From: Trileptium ribeirensis
Taxonomy: Eukaryota > Nematoda > Enoplea > Enoplida > Thoracostomopsidae
NCBI GenBank assembly: GCA_030248225.1
Contig: JASANE010025077.1
Coordinates: forward strand, 33,699-97,698
Length of the DNA stretch: 64,000 nucleotides
Reading direction: 5' to 3'
Shown: positions 25,901 to 40,900 of the stretch, piece after piece
Numbering within the stretch: the first letter of the stretch is position 1
Layout of the letters: the number at the start of each line of letters is the position of its first letter
Notes under the pieces: generated by a model
What the model saw: the letters and a program-made list of their open reading frames with translations, nothing else
The model's database searches: none
What the model was told of the DNA's origin: nothing
Made by a program: the position numbers and the translations under genes

Positions 25901-28900
25901 AGCTCATATCGCGCAACACAGGCTTAACCGAAGCCCGTGATCAGATCTACAACTTTGCTGACCTCAAGTTTTTCGTTCGATCACTCCCTTGGCTGCTATG
26001 GGCTTGAATATGACTCGTCGACTCTTTGTTACAAATAGCGATTTTTCAAATTTCTCCATGTGGCATGTTTTACTTTACAACTAGTGTTTATGAATTTATC
26101 AAGTACGCACGTGACTATATTATACCTTTTTAAGTTCAAAGGGGTTCAAAGGTTTTGCCGATTTCCAAAACGTAATGAGTTTTCATTTGTTTGGTCATTC
26201 ATTGGTTGCACTGCATCAAGAGTTATCTACAAATAGGTTTTCTATGCGCTGAATACGATGGTTTGCTTATCCAGAGTCCAGCACGAATATTTAATGTCTT
26301 TTAATTTTCAGATGTTTTCAATGCGTTTTGGATCAATAAACCCGATTGTCAGAATATAGTCTGTCTTCATTGTTTTAGTTTTGTGTTGCGTAAAGAGCAT
26401 GAATAATGTGAAAATTTTGCTTGTGAAGATTTGCTTGTGTGAAAAACTACAGATTTTCAACATTGTATATTATTAAGTTACAAAAATTCTTACAAAAAGC
26501 TAACTCGGCTGGTGTTTCCAAAGTACTAAAATTATACCTTGGGGCATGACCTAGAGAGTGATTTTAGGAACAAGAGAAACCAAAAATACATGGGGTGATT
26601 ACCCCGTTTGGGAATCCCTTTAGCTAAGCACCGGACCATAAAATACTGGAACTGCCCAAAAACTGCAAATATGTGGAATTTAATAAATACTGCAATCGTG
26701 GATATCTAATAAGGGGTAGTTATAGCTATTTTTGGACCAATTTTACTTAATTTTTGCGGATTTTAGTTTTACAGGGTAAATTTAATGGATTTGCGTATCC
26801 AAAAATCACGTATTTTAGCTAAATAATTCGAAATTTCGTCATTTTAGCAGAGCAAAAGTACTGGGTTCGTACACCCCAGAATGGTGCAAAATTTAGCAGG
26901 AGTGGGGTCGATATACCTGAGGTCCCACTCCTTTGTTTGGAGAAGCCAGCTTAATGTGCATGTGGGATATATAATTCACTATACTGGATTTTCACCTTAT
27001 ATCGTTTGGGGTACTTAGCTATATATACCCGTTAAAATGCAGAATATTTGTAAAAAATCAAAACTCATTTTACGTTTTTCAACACATTTTCATACACTAA
27101 TACAAACATCGTTTTCTTTTGAACGGAATAAAATTGGAGATGTAAACAAATCTTCGTTTTAAGGTAATTATGTTTCCGTGATAAGTATTTTTTGACGTTT
27201 TTAGCGTCATCTAAACTTATTAAACTCGCTAACAATTAAAAAATATAGTTGTTCCATTCGTTGGCTAAGAGAATAAGCTAAACCGAGACATTAAGTAACC
27301 CTTTAAAACACATATTCCACAACATTGGCAAGCTAAATATGAAAAGATGGTTACTGACACCAGAAAAAACATACTTTGCAACATCCACACAGTAAAATTA
27401 TGAAAGCAAGTTACACTGGAACCCCTGGATATAATAGCAATAACCTGCTTGTACTAGCTCATGGAAATTTCAAATACAAGACCTCTTGAACCTCGGTTCA
27501 ATACACTTCTTTTTCATTTAGATGGTGGATAAAATAACAAAACAGGTGATTAATGATTGCATCCCTTAATTTAACCCTCTCATGCCCGTAAGGTCCAAAT
27601 GGACCTAACGCACATTGCGATTACTGAGTTTGTCATATATTGTACGTTTGAACGGGCGTTGTTATTCGCTCGCATTGTGAGGTTCCTTAAGGAACCGAGC
27701 AACAGCTCTCAGATAGCTCAGTGGTTTGTGTACACAAGTTTCAACCGTACGTTTCGGGTTCGATCCCTGGCGCAGGCTTGAGTTTGTCAAACATTGCACG
27801 ATACTCAAATTAATTCGGGCATGAAAAGGTTAATTAAAAGTTAGCCAATCGCATAACTAACCCTCTCATGCCCGTAAGGTCCAAATGGACCCAACGCACA
27901 TTGCGACTCGTTGTGTTTACTGAGTTTGTCATATATTGTACGTTTGAACGTGCGTTGTTATTCGCTCGCATTGTGAGGTTCCTTAAGGAACCGAGCAACA
28001 GCTCTCAGATAGCTCAGTGGTTTGTGTACACAAGTTTCAACCGTACGTTTCGGGTTCGATCCCTGGCGCAGGCTTGAGTTTGTCAAACATTGCACGATAC
28101 TCAAATTAATTCGGGCATGAAAGGGTTAATTAAAAGTTAGCCAATCGCATAACTAACCCTCTCATGCCCGTAAGGTCTAAATGGACCCAACGCACATTGC
28201 GACTCGTTGTGTTTACTGAGTTTGTCATATATTGTACGTTTGAACGTGCGTTGTTATTCGCTCGCATTGTGAGGTTCCTTAAGGAACCGAGCAACAGCTC
28301 TCAGATAGCTCAGTGGTTTGTGTACACAAGTTTCAACCGTACGTTTCGGGTTCGATCCCTGGCGCAGGCTTGAGTTTGTCAAACATTGCACGATACTCAA
28401 ATTAATTCGGGCATGAAAGTGTTAATAGTTTTAATGTGTATCCATCCGCAAAATATATAGTCCTTGTGCCTGTATCAAGCTTGGTTTACTGTAGAAATGA
28501 ATAACTTTAATACAAAACAAACCATGGATCACAGAAGTGCGCGGCATAAAAAATAAATCCATTTTTGCAACACCGTCACGAAAAACTGGAGACAATCAGT
28601 CTAATTATTTATCATTTTTAATTGAAATTGTTCTTACACCTTATTTTGAAACTCTTTGAAAATTTACTATAGATATTCGTTGGGGTGGAGCTTAGAATTT
28701 TGGTTTCATAATAATAGGTCAATCAATTAGCTAAGAATGGTATTCGTTTAGGAACCTGTTGTAAATTAGTGTACCTTATGGACATTTAGAAATGTCTATA
28801 TACAGTCTAATGATTTTGTTGATCGATGTATTTTATATTTGGTCTTTCCAGTCTAAGTACTCTTTCTCGCCTCTTATTTTTATATGTTCTGAATAAAGTA

Positions 28901-31900
28901 AAAATGATGGATTTCCTTGAGTAAGGTGGGGCGAACATGGGGATTTTGGTAAGTGGTGTGTGTGGGGTCTTCCCACACCTGTAATGGAGAGCCCAGTGTG
29001 CAAGGATGATAAATTAAAAGTTGATTAGTGATTGATTTGCTGCGTTATTTTGCCCTCTGGATGAAAACTGGAGCGGATCATGTAGATGTATAAGTGGTAG
29101 TGTTGTTTTCGCTATTTGGGTTTTTACGTTTGTCGTGCATACAGTCACGACCGAGTTTTAGATATGTAACTGTCGGATTTCTATTTAGAATACACGACAT
29201 TTCGAGTGATATCGAGCAAACGATATTTCAAACAATTTTTTAGGCGTAGTTAATATAACTTGCAACTTTGTAAAATTTCGGCATATTTCGATTACATGAA
29301 ATTTTGCTCAACTGTGATAAAACAGAATTTCGACTGATTGCACAAAACTTTATGACGTCTAACACAAAACCGATTGCTGATAAAACAAAGGGTATCATTA
29401 TGACTAAGGAATTACATATTATATAATACAGGTTTTCTCGCAGTTACGTGTTTTTCTAATACAATTTGGCACTTTAAGGACTGTTATTTCAACAACTAGT
29501 TCCATGTTTCTGCCGACATACATTTTATACCAATCTAAAGACTAAATAGAAATTTGGCAAAATTAATGTATATAGCATTGGTACGATTTTTCCATTTTGC
29601 AGTAACTGCCAGCACTTGTCTAGGGAAGTCGTATCCTCAGGTAAACTGTGGTTTTATAATAACATTTTTCGTGATTTTCATGTATTTACAACATGTAAAT
29701 CTTTGTTTTTGTTCAATATTTGCTGTATGAATACTGAAAATGTGTATTTCTGCAGGCCGAACTTCATTTTACTTCATTTTGTCACAAATAGGCGAAATAT
29801 ATATAAGGAATGTTTTTGAGTTTTGTTATAACCGTTTTTAGTGTCACCTCAAAATATCTGGGGTGCTCGGGGAAGCCAAAATTTACCTTGACGGCATGAC
29901 CTGGGGTAACAACTTGGCTTCCTCGCTGGGCATTCAACTACGTCGCAGTTGCCTTTGTGCATGAATGACTGGACTATGTATCTAGACAGTCATAAATCGT
30001 TCGATATAATTTATACAGACATCGCGAAGGCCTTCGATGTCGTCTCACACCACAAGCTTTTGGATAATCTATACTTCATCGGAATACGTGGCCATTTACT
30101 CGCGTGGATGAAAAGTTATCTTACAGGAAGGTCTCAGTATGTATCATTGAACGGCGAAAATTCTAGTCGACGCCCAGTTTTGTCGGAAGTTCCTCAGGGT
30201 AGTGTTTTTGGACCACTTTTGTTTCTTGTCTACATAAATGACATTGAGTTAGTACTCAGGTATGCTAAAATTAAAATTTTCGCCGATGATTGTAAATTTT
30301 GGCTTTGCTTTGCTGAGCCAGCACACCCGACTTTGCTTCCATCAGATATCAATAGAGTTTTTAATTGGGCTGCATCTATGCAATTGAAGCTTGCCCCAGC
30401 AAAATGCTGTGTTATTCATTTGGGTTGTCATAACCATCATTTCGGTTACAGCATAAACGGAGTTCCATTAGACTCCAAAAATTTGGTCAAAGATCTTGGT
30501 ATTTTGATTCATTCTGAACTTAAATTCCATTCGCACTGTGTGAGCATTGCTGCTTCCGCTTACAAACCGTTTAATTTAATTTTCCGTTGTTTTCAGAATA
30601 GAAATCCATCATTTCTCCTCCGTTTGTTCACGACATATATACGTCCATTGCTTGAGAGTAGCCCTGAAGTCTGGTCGCCATATCTACTTTCAGATATCGA
30701 CATAAGTGAAAATGTACAACGACGTTTCACTAAACGAATTCCAGGAATACGTAACCTAACCTACGTGCAACGTTTGGAAAGGCTAAGCTTACAAAGTTTA
30801 GAAGAGAGACGTATCATTCGTGATATGGTCTATGTCTACAAAATTTTACATAACTTAACAGAAATTCCATCTCAGCACTTTTTCAGCGTCTTGGCAGATG
30901 TACCACTCGTGGTCACAGTTGGAAAATTTTTCAGCAGCGATCCAACTTGAACTGTAGAAAAAATTTTTTCATTAACAGATGCCCGAAAATTTGGAACGCA
31001 TTGTCTGACCATATCGTGAATTCACCCAATGTAACTGTTTTTAAAAATCGTATCGCTCAGCATAATTTTCGACCTTACTTAAAGGGTCGGGGTTTGGTGG
31101 CCGGATGATCGGTCCTTCCCGGCCCCGCCAACATTTGTGTGCACTTGTTTTGTTGCTTGTTTCCATTACTGTGAATGTACTATGTTCGGCGAATAAACAA
31201 ACAAACAGCTGATTCCTGAGGGAGCTTGATACTCCTGGGGGGCTCTCACCTCTGTGGTGAGGCCAGTTGTTCAATGTCCGTTAAATAACTTTTTTGTGTG
31301 AACTGTGTTCAAAGTTCATGTTGAATAATTGTTTGACATCTGTTTGAAAAGTATTCTATTGTACCTATGTGATCGAACGTTTAAATAACAAATCGTAAAT
31401 AGTAGAAACTTTAAATATTCAATGTTATTAAAAACGTATTTGAAAGAGCGAAAAATGTTCAAGCAGTATTCGATGATCGTTGGAAACTTGACAGTCATTT
31501 CTGGCAGAAACTGTATATTTAGAAAATTTTTGCGTAGCTGTCAAGTTGTAAGGATACGATTTTTAGTTTGCATCAAACGCAAAGAAAATAAAGAACAAGC
31601 CGGTAATCAACGAAGTTCTAACTGACGAAGCTGCTCTCTTAAGGTTGAGAAGAAAGATTCATGAACTCGAGAACCAGGTTAAAGAGGTTAGCAAGCACAA
31701 ATAAACATGCCACATAAATAATGTGTAGTTGTGACGACATCATGTTCGCCTAAAACATGTATCTATAGAATCTGTATGTGCAGACAAACAATGATTATCT
31801 GTTCGTATCACACTATTTAGATATTCTTTAATAGGATAATTAGTGGCTGTACAGTCACGTACAAAAATATATGTGCATAGAAACGAATGTAAACGCGGAC

Positions 31901-34900
31901 AAAATTTGCCGTATTTTACAGCGAATATATTTGCGTTTGTTTATGAACGAAGATAAACGCAAACGAACGTTGTTGCGTTCGTTTCTGTTCACATCTTTCT
32001 GTCCGGAACTGCAATTGTTGTCACGTCAACTACAGAACTTTAATTTGTATTGATCAGTACACATAAAGTGATGTTTGTTATTATGCACATGGACTTACCT
32101 GTCAACAGTGATGGCCAATACGTTTGAAATCATCAAACTCGTGAAGTTTTCTTCGTTCCCTGCTTGTCATGAACCCAGATGATCAACTAAAGCCATGATT
32201 GATTAATACCTTTAAAATCATATTTTCTGTATAATAAGTATTTTTCAATATAAATCGGTGTTTTTTCTAATGCTATAACTAGTGATGCGGACCGGATCGC
32301 CGATTGGCGGTCCGGGAGCGGACCGGACTGGACCGCAGATACCTCGGACCAGACCGCTGAGGCTGCGGATCGGACTGGTCTAGCAAGGCCGGACCGCAGG
32401 TCTGGTGCATTCCGGATCGGACCGCACACTAAATCGATATTTTGCATTAAACTCCCGTGTCACCGGCAAAAATATGTTAACGCTTTAATTTATGATGACT
32501 CATTGTGCATTATTGGTGCTTTTATTTTTTCTGCTTCAACTTCATTGTGTTGTTATGCTGTTTATTTTCACGTTGGCGGAGTTGGTGGCACTTTTTGTTT
32601 TGTGCAGATTATGTGTATTCCGAAATTTGAATAAAGACATACATGTTAGGCGAATCGCTTTCAATTTTTGAATAACAACCTAACGTATCTTCACGTAAAT
32701 TCCATTTCAGGATATTTTGCATAGCTTCCAACTCATTTGAGCAGTACTCGCGAAAATTCGTTAAAGCTGCTTGAAATGAATCCTTTGCCTCAGCTTTAAA
32801 ATCTTTGATATTTTTGCTAGTTCCAACGCTGGTTATAGTATTGTTTTCATAATTCTTCTATATCGAATCTGCAACAGGTGTCCCGAGCTTGGACAAGTGG
32901 TGTTCGACGCTACAAGCCCACACTCGTCCAAAAATTAACATTATCCTATTTTAATCAAATCTGTATATATTTTAATATAATAAAACAGCATAAAGTTCGT
33001 TCACAATGTCGCACGAAACTGTATAAGATGAAACTGAAAGTGTTGACAAATCAGCATGTGATTCTGATCGTAAAAATATGACCTTGTATCGTACAAGTAC
33101 TTTACTGCACTAATTACTGAAGAGCCGAAGTTAAAATGTCTAATGCGGCGTTCACGTTACAATGTCCCCGCTGTTTGGAACTTTTGTCCCCTGTAGTCGC
33201 GATCATACCGTAGAGACTGTCAGGGTGACACTATAATGTAAATCTATTGCCGAGGGTGTACGACATACCCTAGCTACTACATTTTGTCTTTAGTGTCGTA
33301 CACCACCCTTAGCTACCACTTTGGCGCGAATTAACTATAACGGACGCGTTTTCAGCTAATGTGGGTTATTAGTTAATTGTGGCGTGTAGACTTATTTCAG
33401 TTCTCGATATTAGTATCTAGTCCATATCAACGTTGAAGACATAATGACACACACTCTGAATAAAACTGCAACAAGACACGGTGTGCTTGACACTGTAGAG
33501 ATATGGCAATGCCCCTAGCTCTAGCTACCTTTGAAAAAATTTATTAAAACCAGGGGGGTGCCGACGACACCCTGCTGGCTACAGTGTGTCTGGCACTGTG
33601 TGATGTACATAGGTTCCAAACGTTGGGGACATTATAACGTGAAAGCCGCATAAAGTACAAAAAATAGTTGTCTATATAACTTAATTAATTTTAAATTACT
33701 ATAATGGTCTGCTTCATCAGTAGCGTTATGCTTGGGTAGTATTTATACTCAATTTGTAGTACTACTTTCCAATCACGGCCGTGTCACAATTTCATTTTAG
33801 TAATAGGCAAACATTTTGTGTTCTGCTGATCTTGGAAAGAACAATCTAGAATTTTTATATTTGGTGCTGAACCGGGGCTTTCCGGAGTCGGACCGGACTG
33901 TACCACTGTTGAAGCGGGATCGGACCGGTAACAGTTACCGGACCGGTCTGGTCCGCATCACTAGCTATATCTGTTGTCTTATAGCTTGAATATTTCCACG
34001 ACATTGAAAATTATATAACATGGAAATTTAGAATATCGGACTAGCTTTTGTCCCCCACCCCACTTTGAAATTTTCGCCGAGAATGGATATGGGCGCCCCA
34101 CGAAGTTTTTCCTCTAATTTGCGGAAGGCTGTTTTCAGGCCAGATGCATACTGGAGTAGATTCAATTCTAATTTATTAAGCCAATTACAGATACAATCCT
34201 AATTTGTTTAATTGTGCAGTAGACATCTATGGTAGTGTCTCTAAGCTAATTTCGGCGGGATAGGTGGTCGCTCGGTTGTTGCAGCGTTATTCCTCAGTGT
34301 TAGTTCGACTCGTGAAACTCCTCAAATTTGCTCCGATGTGCAGAAAGTTCTTTTTTCTCACGTTCTGTACAATACATGTTTGTTGACATTGAGTCACCGC
34401 AGCGAGCGTAGTTTAGCGGTCAACGTGTAAAAATGGTTTTATTTATGGCATGCACAACTCTTGCATTGAGGAAACTTCGTAAATTTTTTATTCCAAAAAC
34501 AGATCCTATCGTGTACTTAGCTTTTTCCGTTGCTTCGTTGGTTTTCTGCCTAAATTTTCACAAAATCGGTACGAATTGGAAGCTGTGTTTGCTGCTTGAG
34601 ATTCATCAATTTATAGCTATTCTTTAGACGCGTCAGGTCAAAAAAGTGAAACGACTATGTATAATCCGGTTGCCAAGGGTTGGGAAAGCTCAACTGCAGT
34701 CGTGGACAAATTGCAACTATTGCATCAGTTCGCGTCCGAATGAAATCCTGTCTATCCTCGTACAGATAGAATTTTAGACTGATAAACAAAATTGCGTCCA
34801 ACCGCAACTGCGCTATTTTCGTGGCTGTATGCTCTAAATCATTACTGAGCAAATTTTGTGTTTTGATCTGAGAACTTTCGACTGTTCAAGCAGAACAAAC

Positions 34901-37900
34901 GTTGTGTTATCAAAATGGCAGTCGATAATGCAATGTTTGCTTTATTAAGTTAGATTCTGATCTGGAATCTAACACCGTCGTTGACGATTGTTCGAATTAA
35001 AGGTTCCTTTGATCAGTTATGCATTTAATATTATTGTTCTAGTCGCAAGTGGAAGCTAGTGTTTTGAAAATACAACGACAGAAGACTGAACTGGAAAAGG
35101 AGCTTGAAGCGAAAGAAGCTGAAATAGCTCGATTGAACAAACTTATTTGTATTTCCAGTCGTCTTGAGACGTGTAAATTGCCGCAAATAAGCTGCCAGGT
35201 ATGCTGTCGGTATTAATGAGGCAACAATATTGCTAACTAAACCCAAACGTGAAATTCTTTCTGGCTTGCGTTTCTCCAAATGTATACGTTCACCTTTGTG
35301 CATTGTGTGCAAGGTAACATCAAGTTATGGAAAATAGTACCGTGGATACCTTTGGACAACGTACTTATATCCGCGAGCAAAATAACAGTGTATGGTGCTG
35401 TTTTATATGTATATGCACATTTGCCATTATTAGTTAAATTTGATATATTTAAAACTGGGCTCTCCAAATTTGGGGGGCTGGCATGTTTCGGTTTTCCCTG
35501 GTTGAGAACACCTCAAAACCAAAATTTAGCGGCACTTCATGTGCTCCCATTTGGTTCATGCTGTTGACCAAACGAATATTTTTCAGAATGAAATGTCTGA
35601 TGCAAGTATGCAATCACATAGTGCAAGCAATTTGTATACGATGACAGGAAAAGCTACTTTTCGCTAAACGGAAAACATTGACTAAACTCCATAGGCAACT
35701 TCGCATAACCATTCTTTGAAAATACATGTTTAAAGTATTAACATTATCCTTATTTTTGCACTGCGGAATTCGGTTGTAGCAAAGTTAAAGAGCAGGATAT
35801 TAACAGTATCATCATTTCACATTCCATAACCCGATCTTGTGTTGAACACAAGGGCGCCGGATATCAAAATATCTTCATTTTCACGTAACTTGTAACAACT
35901 TTTGGAGAAACTGTTTGTACATCAACAAAGCGAAAATAACTAACATGCAATGTTTTCGCAACCTTTCTCGACACGAACACTTGTGTTTCCTGTTGCATTT
36001 GTTAGTGATTTGTCATCATTATCCTTTCGCTACTATTTTGAACAGTTTTTAGCTATAGCGATCGTGTTGCTGAAATAGCCTGCTATGGAATTGCCGGTTC
36101 TCATTGCCTTAAATATTGTGGACTGACGTAATCGTTTTTCATTTTTCTTCTATTGGTGTACTTTTTTGTTCAAGTTTTCCCGCTCGGGCCGACTTTGTTT
36201 AAGACTCCCATTTGTGGTCCGACCCTCCAAATTATGTTCTAGTTTTTGTGAGATTTTGCGATTTCTGATAAAGGCCGTATATACAGCGGCAACGAACTGG
36301 AGCATAATTGACCCTATTGGGGCAAAATGAGTAATTTTTTGGTTTGGAACCTATCAGAAGTTGAAAAAGACATGGTAAATTGAGTTTCGTTATGTGTATA
36401 CAGGTGAACAACAATATTAGACTGTCTCAAAGCCTATGTCCTCGAAAGTCATCACAGATAGCCGGCTGTATATGAATGACTCGGTGGCAGCCAGTTTTAA
36501 AGAGTGTTGTAATATGTTTCTTAGCATTATGTTTTAGGCTCGCCTTCGTCGTGAAACATGGTGTCCTGGTCTTAATCCTGCAGCCAGCAAACTTCTTTTT
36601 AGCCCGCACTTCCCGGCTCTGAAGGAATTGACTGCAAGTTCGCAGAAATGTTCACGTAAGCCTCACTAAATACGATTGAAATTGTTTTAAATTTATATTA
36701 AGTGAGAACATGATAACAAATTCAAATTATAATCATTTGGACGCATTTTGAGATAGCTGATATTACGTCCGAATAGTGTTAAACGTATGTAGTTTTTGAA
36801 CCTGTAATATGCGCCCGAAATGACTGGTGCCTGGGCTTTTGAGCCAGCCAGCACTGTTTAGCATGTTAGGGAGAGTGCGTGAGCAACGGTCATTTCCAGC
36901 GCTTACTATATCTAAAATGTTTTGAAATTTAAGGACTTTGTTATTTGGCTAACACCACAACTGTTTTATCCATTGGCTGAAGATTGTCTTGGGGCCCTTA
37001 TTTTGAAGTAATGACGCCGTAATTGCAGCTTTTATGAAATAATGACATTGGGACGGAGGAAATAAAGCTTATGCAACTGACAAAATTCAGTGTTTTTCAA
37101 TACACTGTGCTAAAATTCGTCCTAGAAATACTGTAGCATGTTGTTGCCGAGAGATTCGACTGAGAACGGTGGTGAGAAAGATGTTTTAGAAGAGAGAGAG
37201 AATATGTTTTATTGTCTATCGGTGTGACCCATAACTCTTATTCAGACGCATGGATTTCGACAAGACTGCGATAGCAACAGTGATGACGATGTGCCTTTTA
37301 GTCGAACGATAAGAGCTTCGACCCATTTTCGGGTTAAAAATATCCAAAACTGGTGTTTAAAGGTTCTTTGCCAAATATAGCCAAGCGGGAACCTGCGTTT
37401 CGCAGGCCATAATTCGCGATGGGGTCACGTTCTAAAATTAACTTTCCAAATTGCGAGCTTTGGTGAACAACACGTTATTGTTTGACCGCTCGCCCCACCG
37501 CTATCCTTCCCAAATATGGCTCATTGAGCATTTCCAGGAAATATAGGTACGTTTTTCAAATTTTGGAATGTTATTGCATGCATATGACTTTAATGAGTCT
37601 GTTGAAGGTTAAAAACATGTTGAATCTAGAGTCTAACTTCACCATATCATAGGTTTTGATGGACTTCAAGGGTTTGGCTATGTATTGCGAGCAGGTTGAT
37701 ACGTTTAATAAGGTAATGTGGTCATTCAACATGATTTTAGTTCACCTTTATAGGTTTCCAAGAGGTATAAAGTCAACTGGTGACACACCCGATGTATTCA
37801 AAGAATTTCATATGTCCTCACAAAGCCTGTTAATATGCCTTTTCCCCGTGGGTGAAAGCAAAAAATTTGTATATAACAAACTCTAATACAGGAAAAGTAC

Positions 37901-40900
37901 AAAAATTTTGTTAGCGGCTACAAACAGAAGCAGTCTAAAATGGGATGCCATCTGAGAATTTGGAATAGATATGTCATTAATATCAGCATATAAAATGAGC
38001 TGTAAGCACTCTATTTTCCTCAAATGCTTCAACGTTTTAATCCTAAAAAATTTATTTCGTCGTTTGTAGATCACAGCACAAAAATACTACTACCGTAAAA
38101 GTAGTCGTTTGTCTTATTGCTAAATGCGGTGGATTGTGATTGGTGAATATGTAATACATAGAGACGAACACACATATATTGAGCATTGATTTACGAATTG
38201 TGCTAAATAATCAGCAACTATGCTCGAATAGCTGAACTGATACACTTTTAATGCGTGGTTAAGGACTCGTGTGCAGATACATACAGGATGAATTTGCTCT
38301 TCAAAATGAGACCAGTAACACTCTTATTGCTCAAGCGGTTGCTCGGATATTGCAGTTTCCGTGTGTTTTTTCAATATGCGAATTCTAAAATTCTTTTTGA
38401 TCCAACTCTGCACATCATTTTGCAGCTATATAGAAGAAGTCTTGATCTAAAGCTTAGATCAATAATACATATAGCTCGACCGGTTGCGACGATATTGCCT
38501 TTTGTGTGTTTTGGTTCTCGCCTACCCATTCTGAAACACATTTTGACCCAAAACTGAATTATAAATAGGTCGAGGAATTCACCCACATGGGTCGAGGAAT
38601 TGCAGCGATACTACCGTTTTCGTGTATTTTGAGCTTCATATGCCCATTTTGACCCAAATTCTGCATCCTAAAAGTGTCATGTAAAGATACTTATAGAGCT
38701 TTGTTTGCTGCACAAAGTGAGGCTTTCCCAGATATCTAAACTGGTTGTCAAGTGACAGTAAATGAGGTGATTTATCAACCCTCTTCGAGACCCAACCCAA
38801 GCTCCTTTGACTCGCATTTTCAGAGGGAGGTGTAATGTTAAAAACAGTTCTCAGGTCAGCTGAGGGACACAGATTTAGAGATATTAGTCTTTCAAATGAG
38901 TTATCGCATGTACCAATCCGCCGTGCCAAAATTGAGGTATGATTGTCAGTTTTGGGTACTTTTCTCCAGTATACGGCAAATAAGAAAGCTTCGCGTCGCT
39001 TGTTTCACTCACTACTCTCAAAATTCAATTACGCATAATGGTTCCTGCATGTGGATAATATTGCTTATTACTCGTGGTACATTGTGTCAAAACCTGTTAG
39101 GTTTATTGATTGCGATATCTTCATGATGAGCGGCTTTATCTCTTCGATTATAATTTTAATTGAATTCGAGCGGAATGAGAGATCGAACGCTCGCGAGTGG
39201 AACGAGAATTTTCAGTTTTGGCTTTGGACGGGGGTTGACGAGGTCCTGTCTGTGGGTGTGTGTCTGTCGCACTTGGCTTTCGATAACGGTTGGGCGGATC
39301 TTGATGCAAGATAGCTCATTCGAACCACAAATGGCCGATTTTTGAATTTTTTCCCTTGGGAAAAGTTATGGGGCAAAATGACGTCATTTTGGCCCATTTT
39401 TTGGGCACCCCCTCCAGTTTTTGCGACTTTTCTCAATAAGCAAACGAGGTATCCGCAAACTAATAGGCCTATTCTATGTCCAAGGCTTTCCAATGATATA
39501 CAACAAGTTTTTCAACTACTTCCCAATCTGGAGTCTATAAGCTTATAGTTGGCGCCAAATTTCATATTTGGTGAAAAGCCGTGGGAAATGCACCTAAATG
39601 TGTGCTTATTGTTGGTTTTACTGTCGGATATGGCGTTTTCTGGGCCAACAAACTGATTGCGAGTGTCAAAAATATTGTGTGGCAAATATTTTTCACACTT
39701 CTGCTTCATATTTGGTATAAAAAATGAGATTTTTCTCAAGTGTCGGTTTGAATTCTTTAACGTTCTTTTCACGGTCAATTTAGGGTTTTATTGAATTATT
39801 AAATTGTTAGTTCATTGTTTTTGTACTCGTTGCATGATGTTTTGTCTACTGCATACGTTGGCTATCAAAAGAAGCGGCCGTAACTATGACTCATCGCTTA
39901 CGGTTTATATAATGCTGCACCTGCGTACTGTGTGTAGGCTTTGTTTCTGTGTGCTTTCTACAACAGACTTCGGGGGATTGTTCTCACCAGTTGCATTCTG
40001 GCTTGCAAGCGAGCTTCACTAGTTTCTAATGTGAAGTTTTGTGGCTTTTATGGTTACGCCACGTTTGTTGTAAACAGGCTATAATTCGTCATAACATTGA
40101 CTCGTTCACTATATGCACTTTATTTATTTTTGGGTAACGAACGTGTCAAGGAATTGAACGATTCTGAATTTAGTAGTCCAACGTTGTACAATAAATCATC
40201 ATCGGCGAAAGTAAAGTTTGCTGAAGCAACGGAAACTCTGTATAACAGCAACACTTTGCTAACGAGTAACACGTCTTGTCAAACAGAGGTGAGCATAGTG
40301 ACAAGCTTTGATTTGTTTATTTATTAGTTTTATTATGCTGTTTCAAACTGCTAATGATGTTTGCAGGCATAGAACAAAAATGCATATGTTTTGTTAATAA
40401 ACATGATTTGAAATTCAGGGCCACACTTTATTAGTAACGTTTTATTCTCACTGCTCTCCATTCGATGAAAATTTTGTCAGGAATCATGGACCGGGTATTC
40501 GAACGAGCAGGATAACATGGTGCTATGCTGCTATGACTATCATTTCTTTTATCAGGCCTCTCCACAGCATTTTCGAGCTCCCCCAGGATATTGACAGCTC
40601 CCCTGGTCATGCCCCAGGTAAATTTTGGCTTTCCGGTTATCATCCGGTACCTCCGGTATTTTGAGGTTGCGTCAAAATTATCGTCTTAACAAAAAATGGT
40701 TATGATTAAACTGAATACTACTGCTTTTATTTCGATCATCTATTACAAAATTCTATGTAAAGTGAAGGGCGGTCTGCAGAAATACATATTTTCAGTGATT
40801 AAATAATAAACTCGCAATAAAAACAACGACAAAAAATATTTTTGATTATTAATTATAAAAAGAGAGATAAAAAATTATATATTAAGACAATTATAAAACC

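Noticed and set aside
27705..28360. Three genuine tRNA genes
   Set aside because: A and B boxes are good, but acceptor and D stems do not pair, so a cloverleaf is not formed.
27599..28373. Three repeated 60-69-codon plus-strand frames, or a CRISPR-like direct repeat array
   Set aside because: The frames are identical because the MITE is tandemly repeated. Units are about 260 bp with inverted ends and no variable spacers, so this is neither coding nor CRISPR.
36811..36902. Short MITE with GCGCCCGAAATGAC / GCGCTGGAAATGAC ends
   Set aside because: The inverted match is only about 14 bp with a mismatch run, and no flanking duplication or second copy was found.
37656..37712. Exon-like segment ending AATAAG/GTAATG after ATCATAG
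   Set aside because: It lies in the end of repeat family A and aligns with 43290-43330; its phase does not fit the neighbouring kinesin exons.
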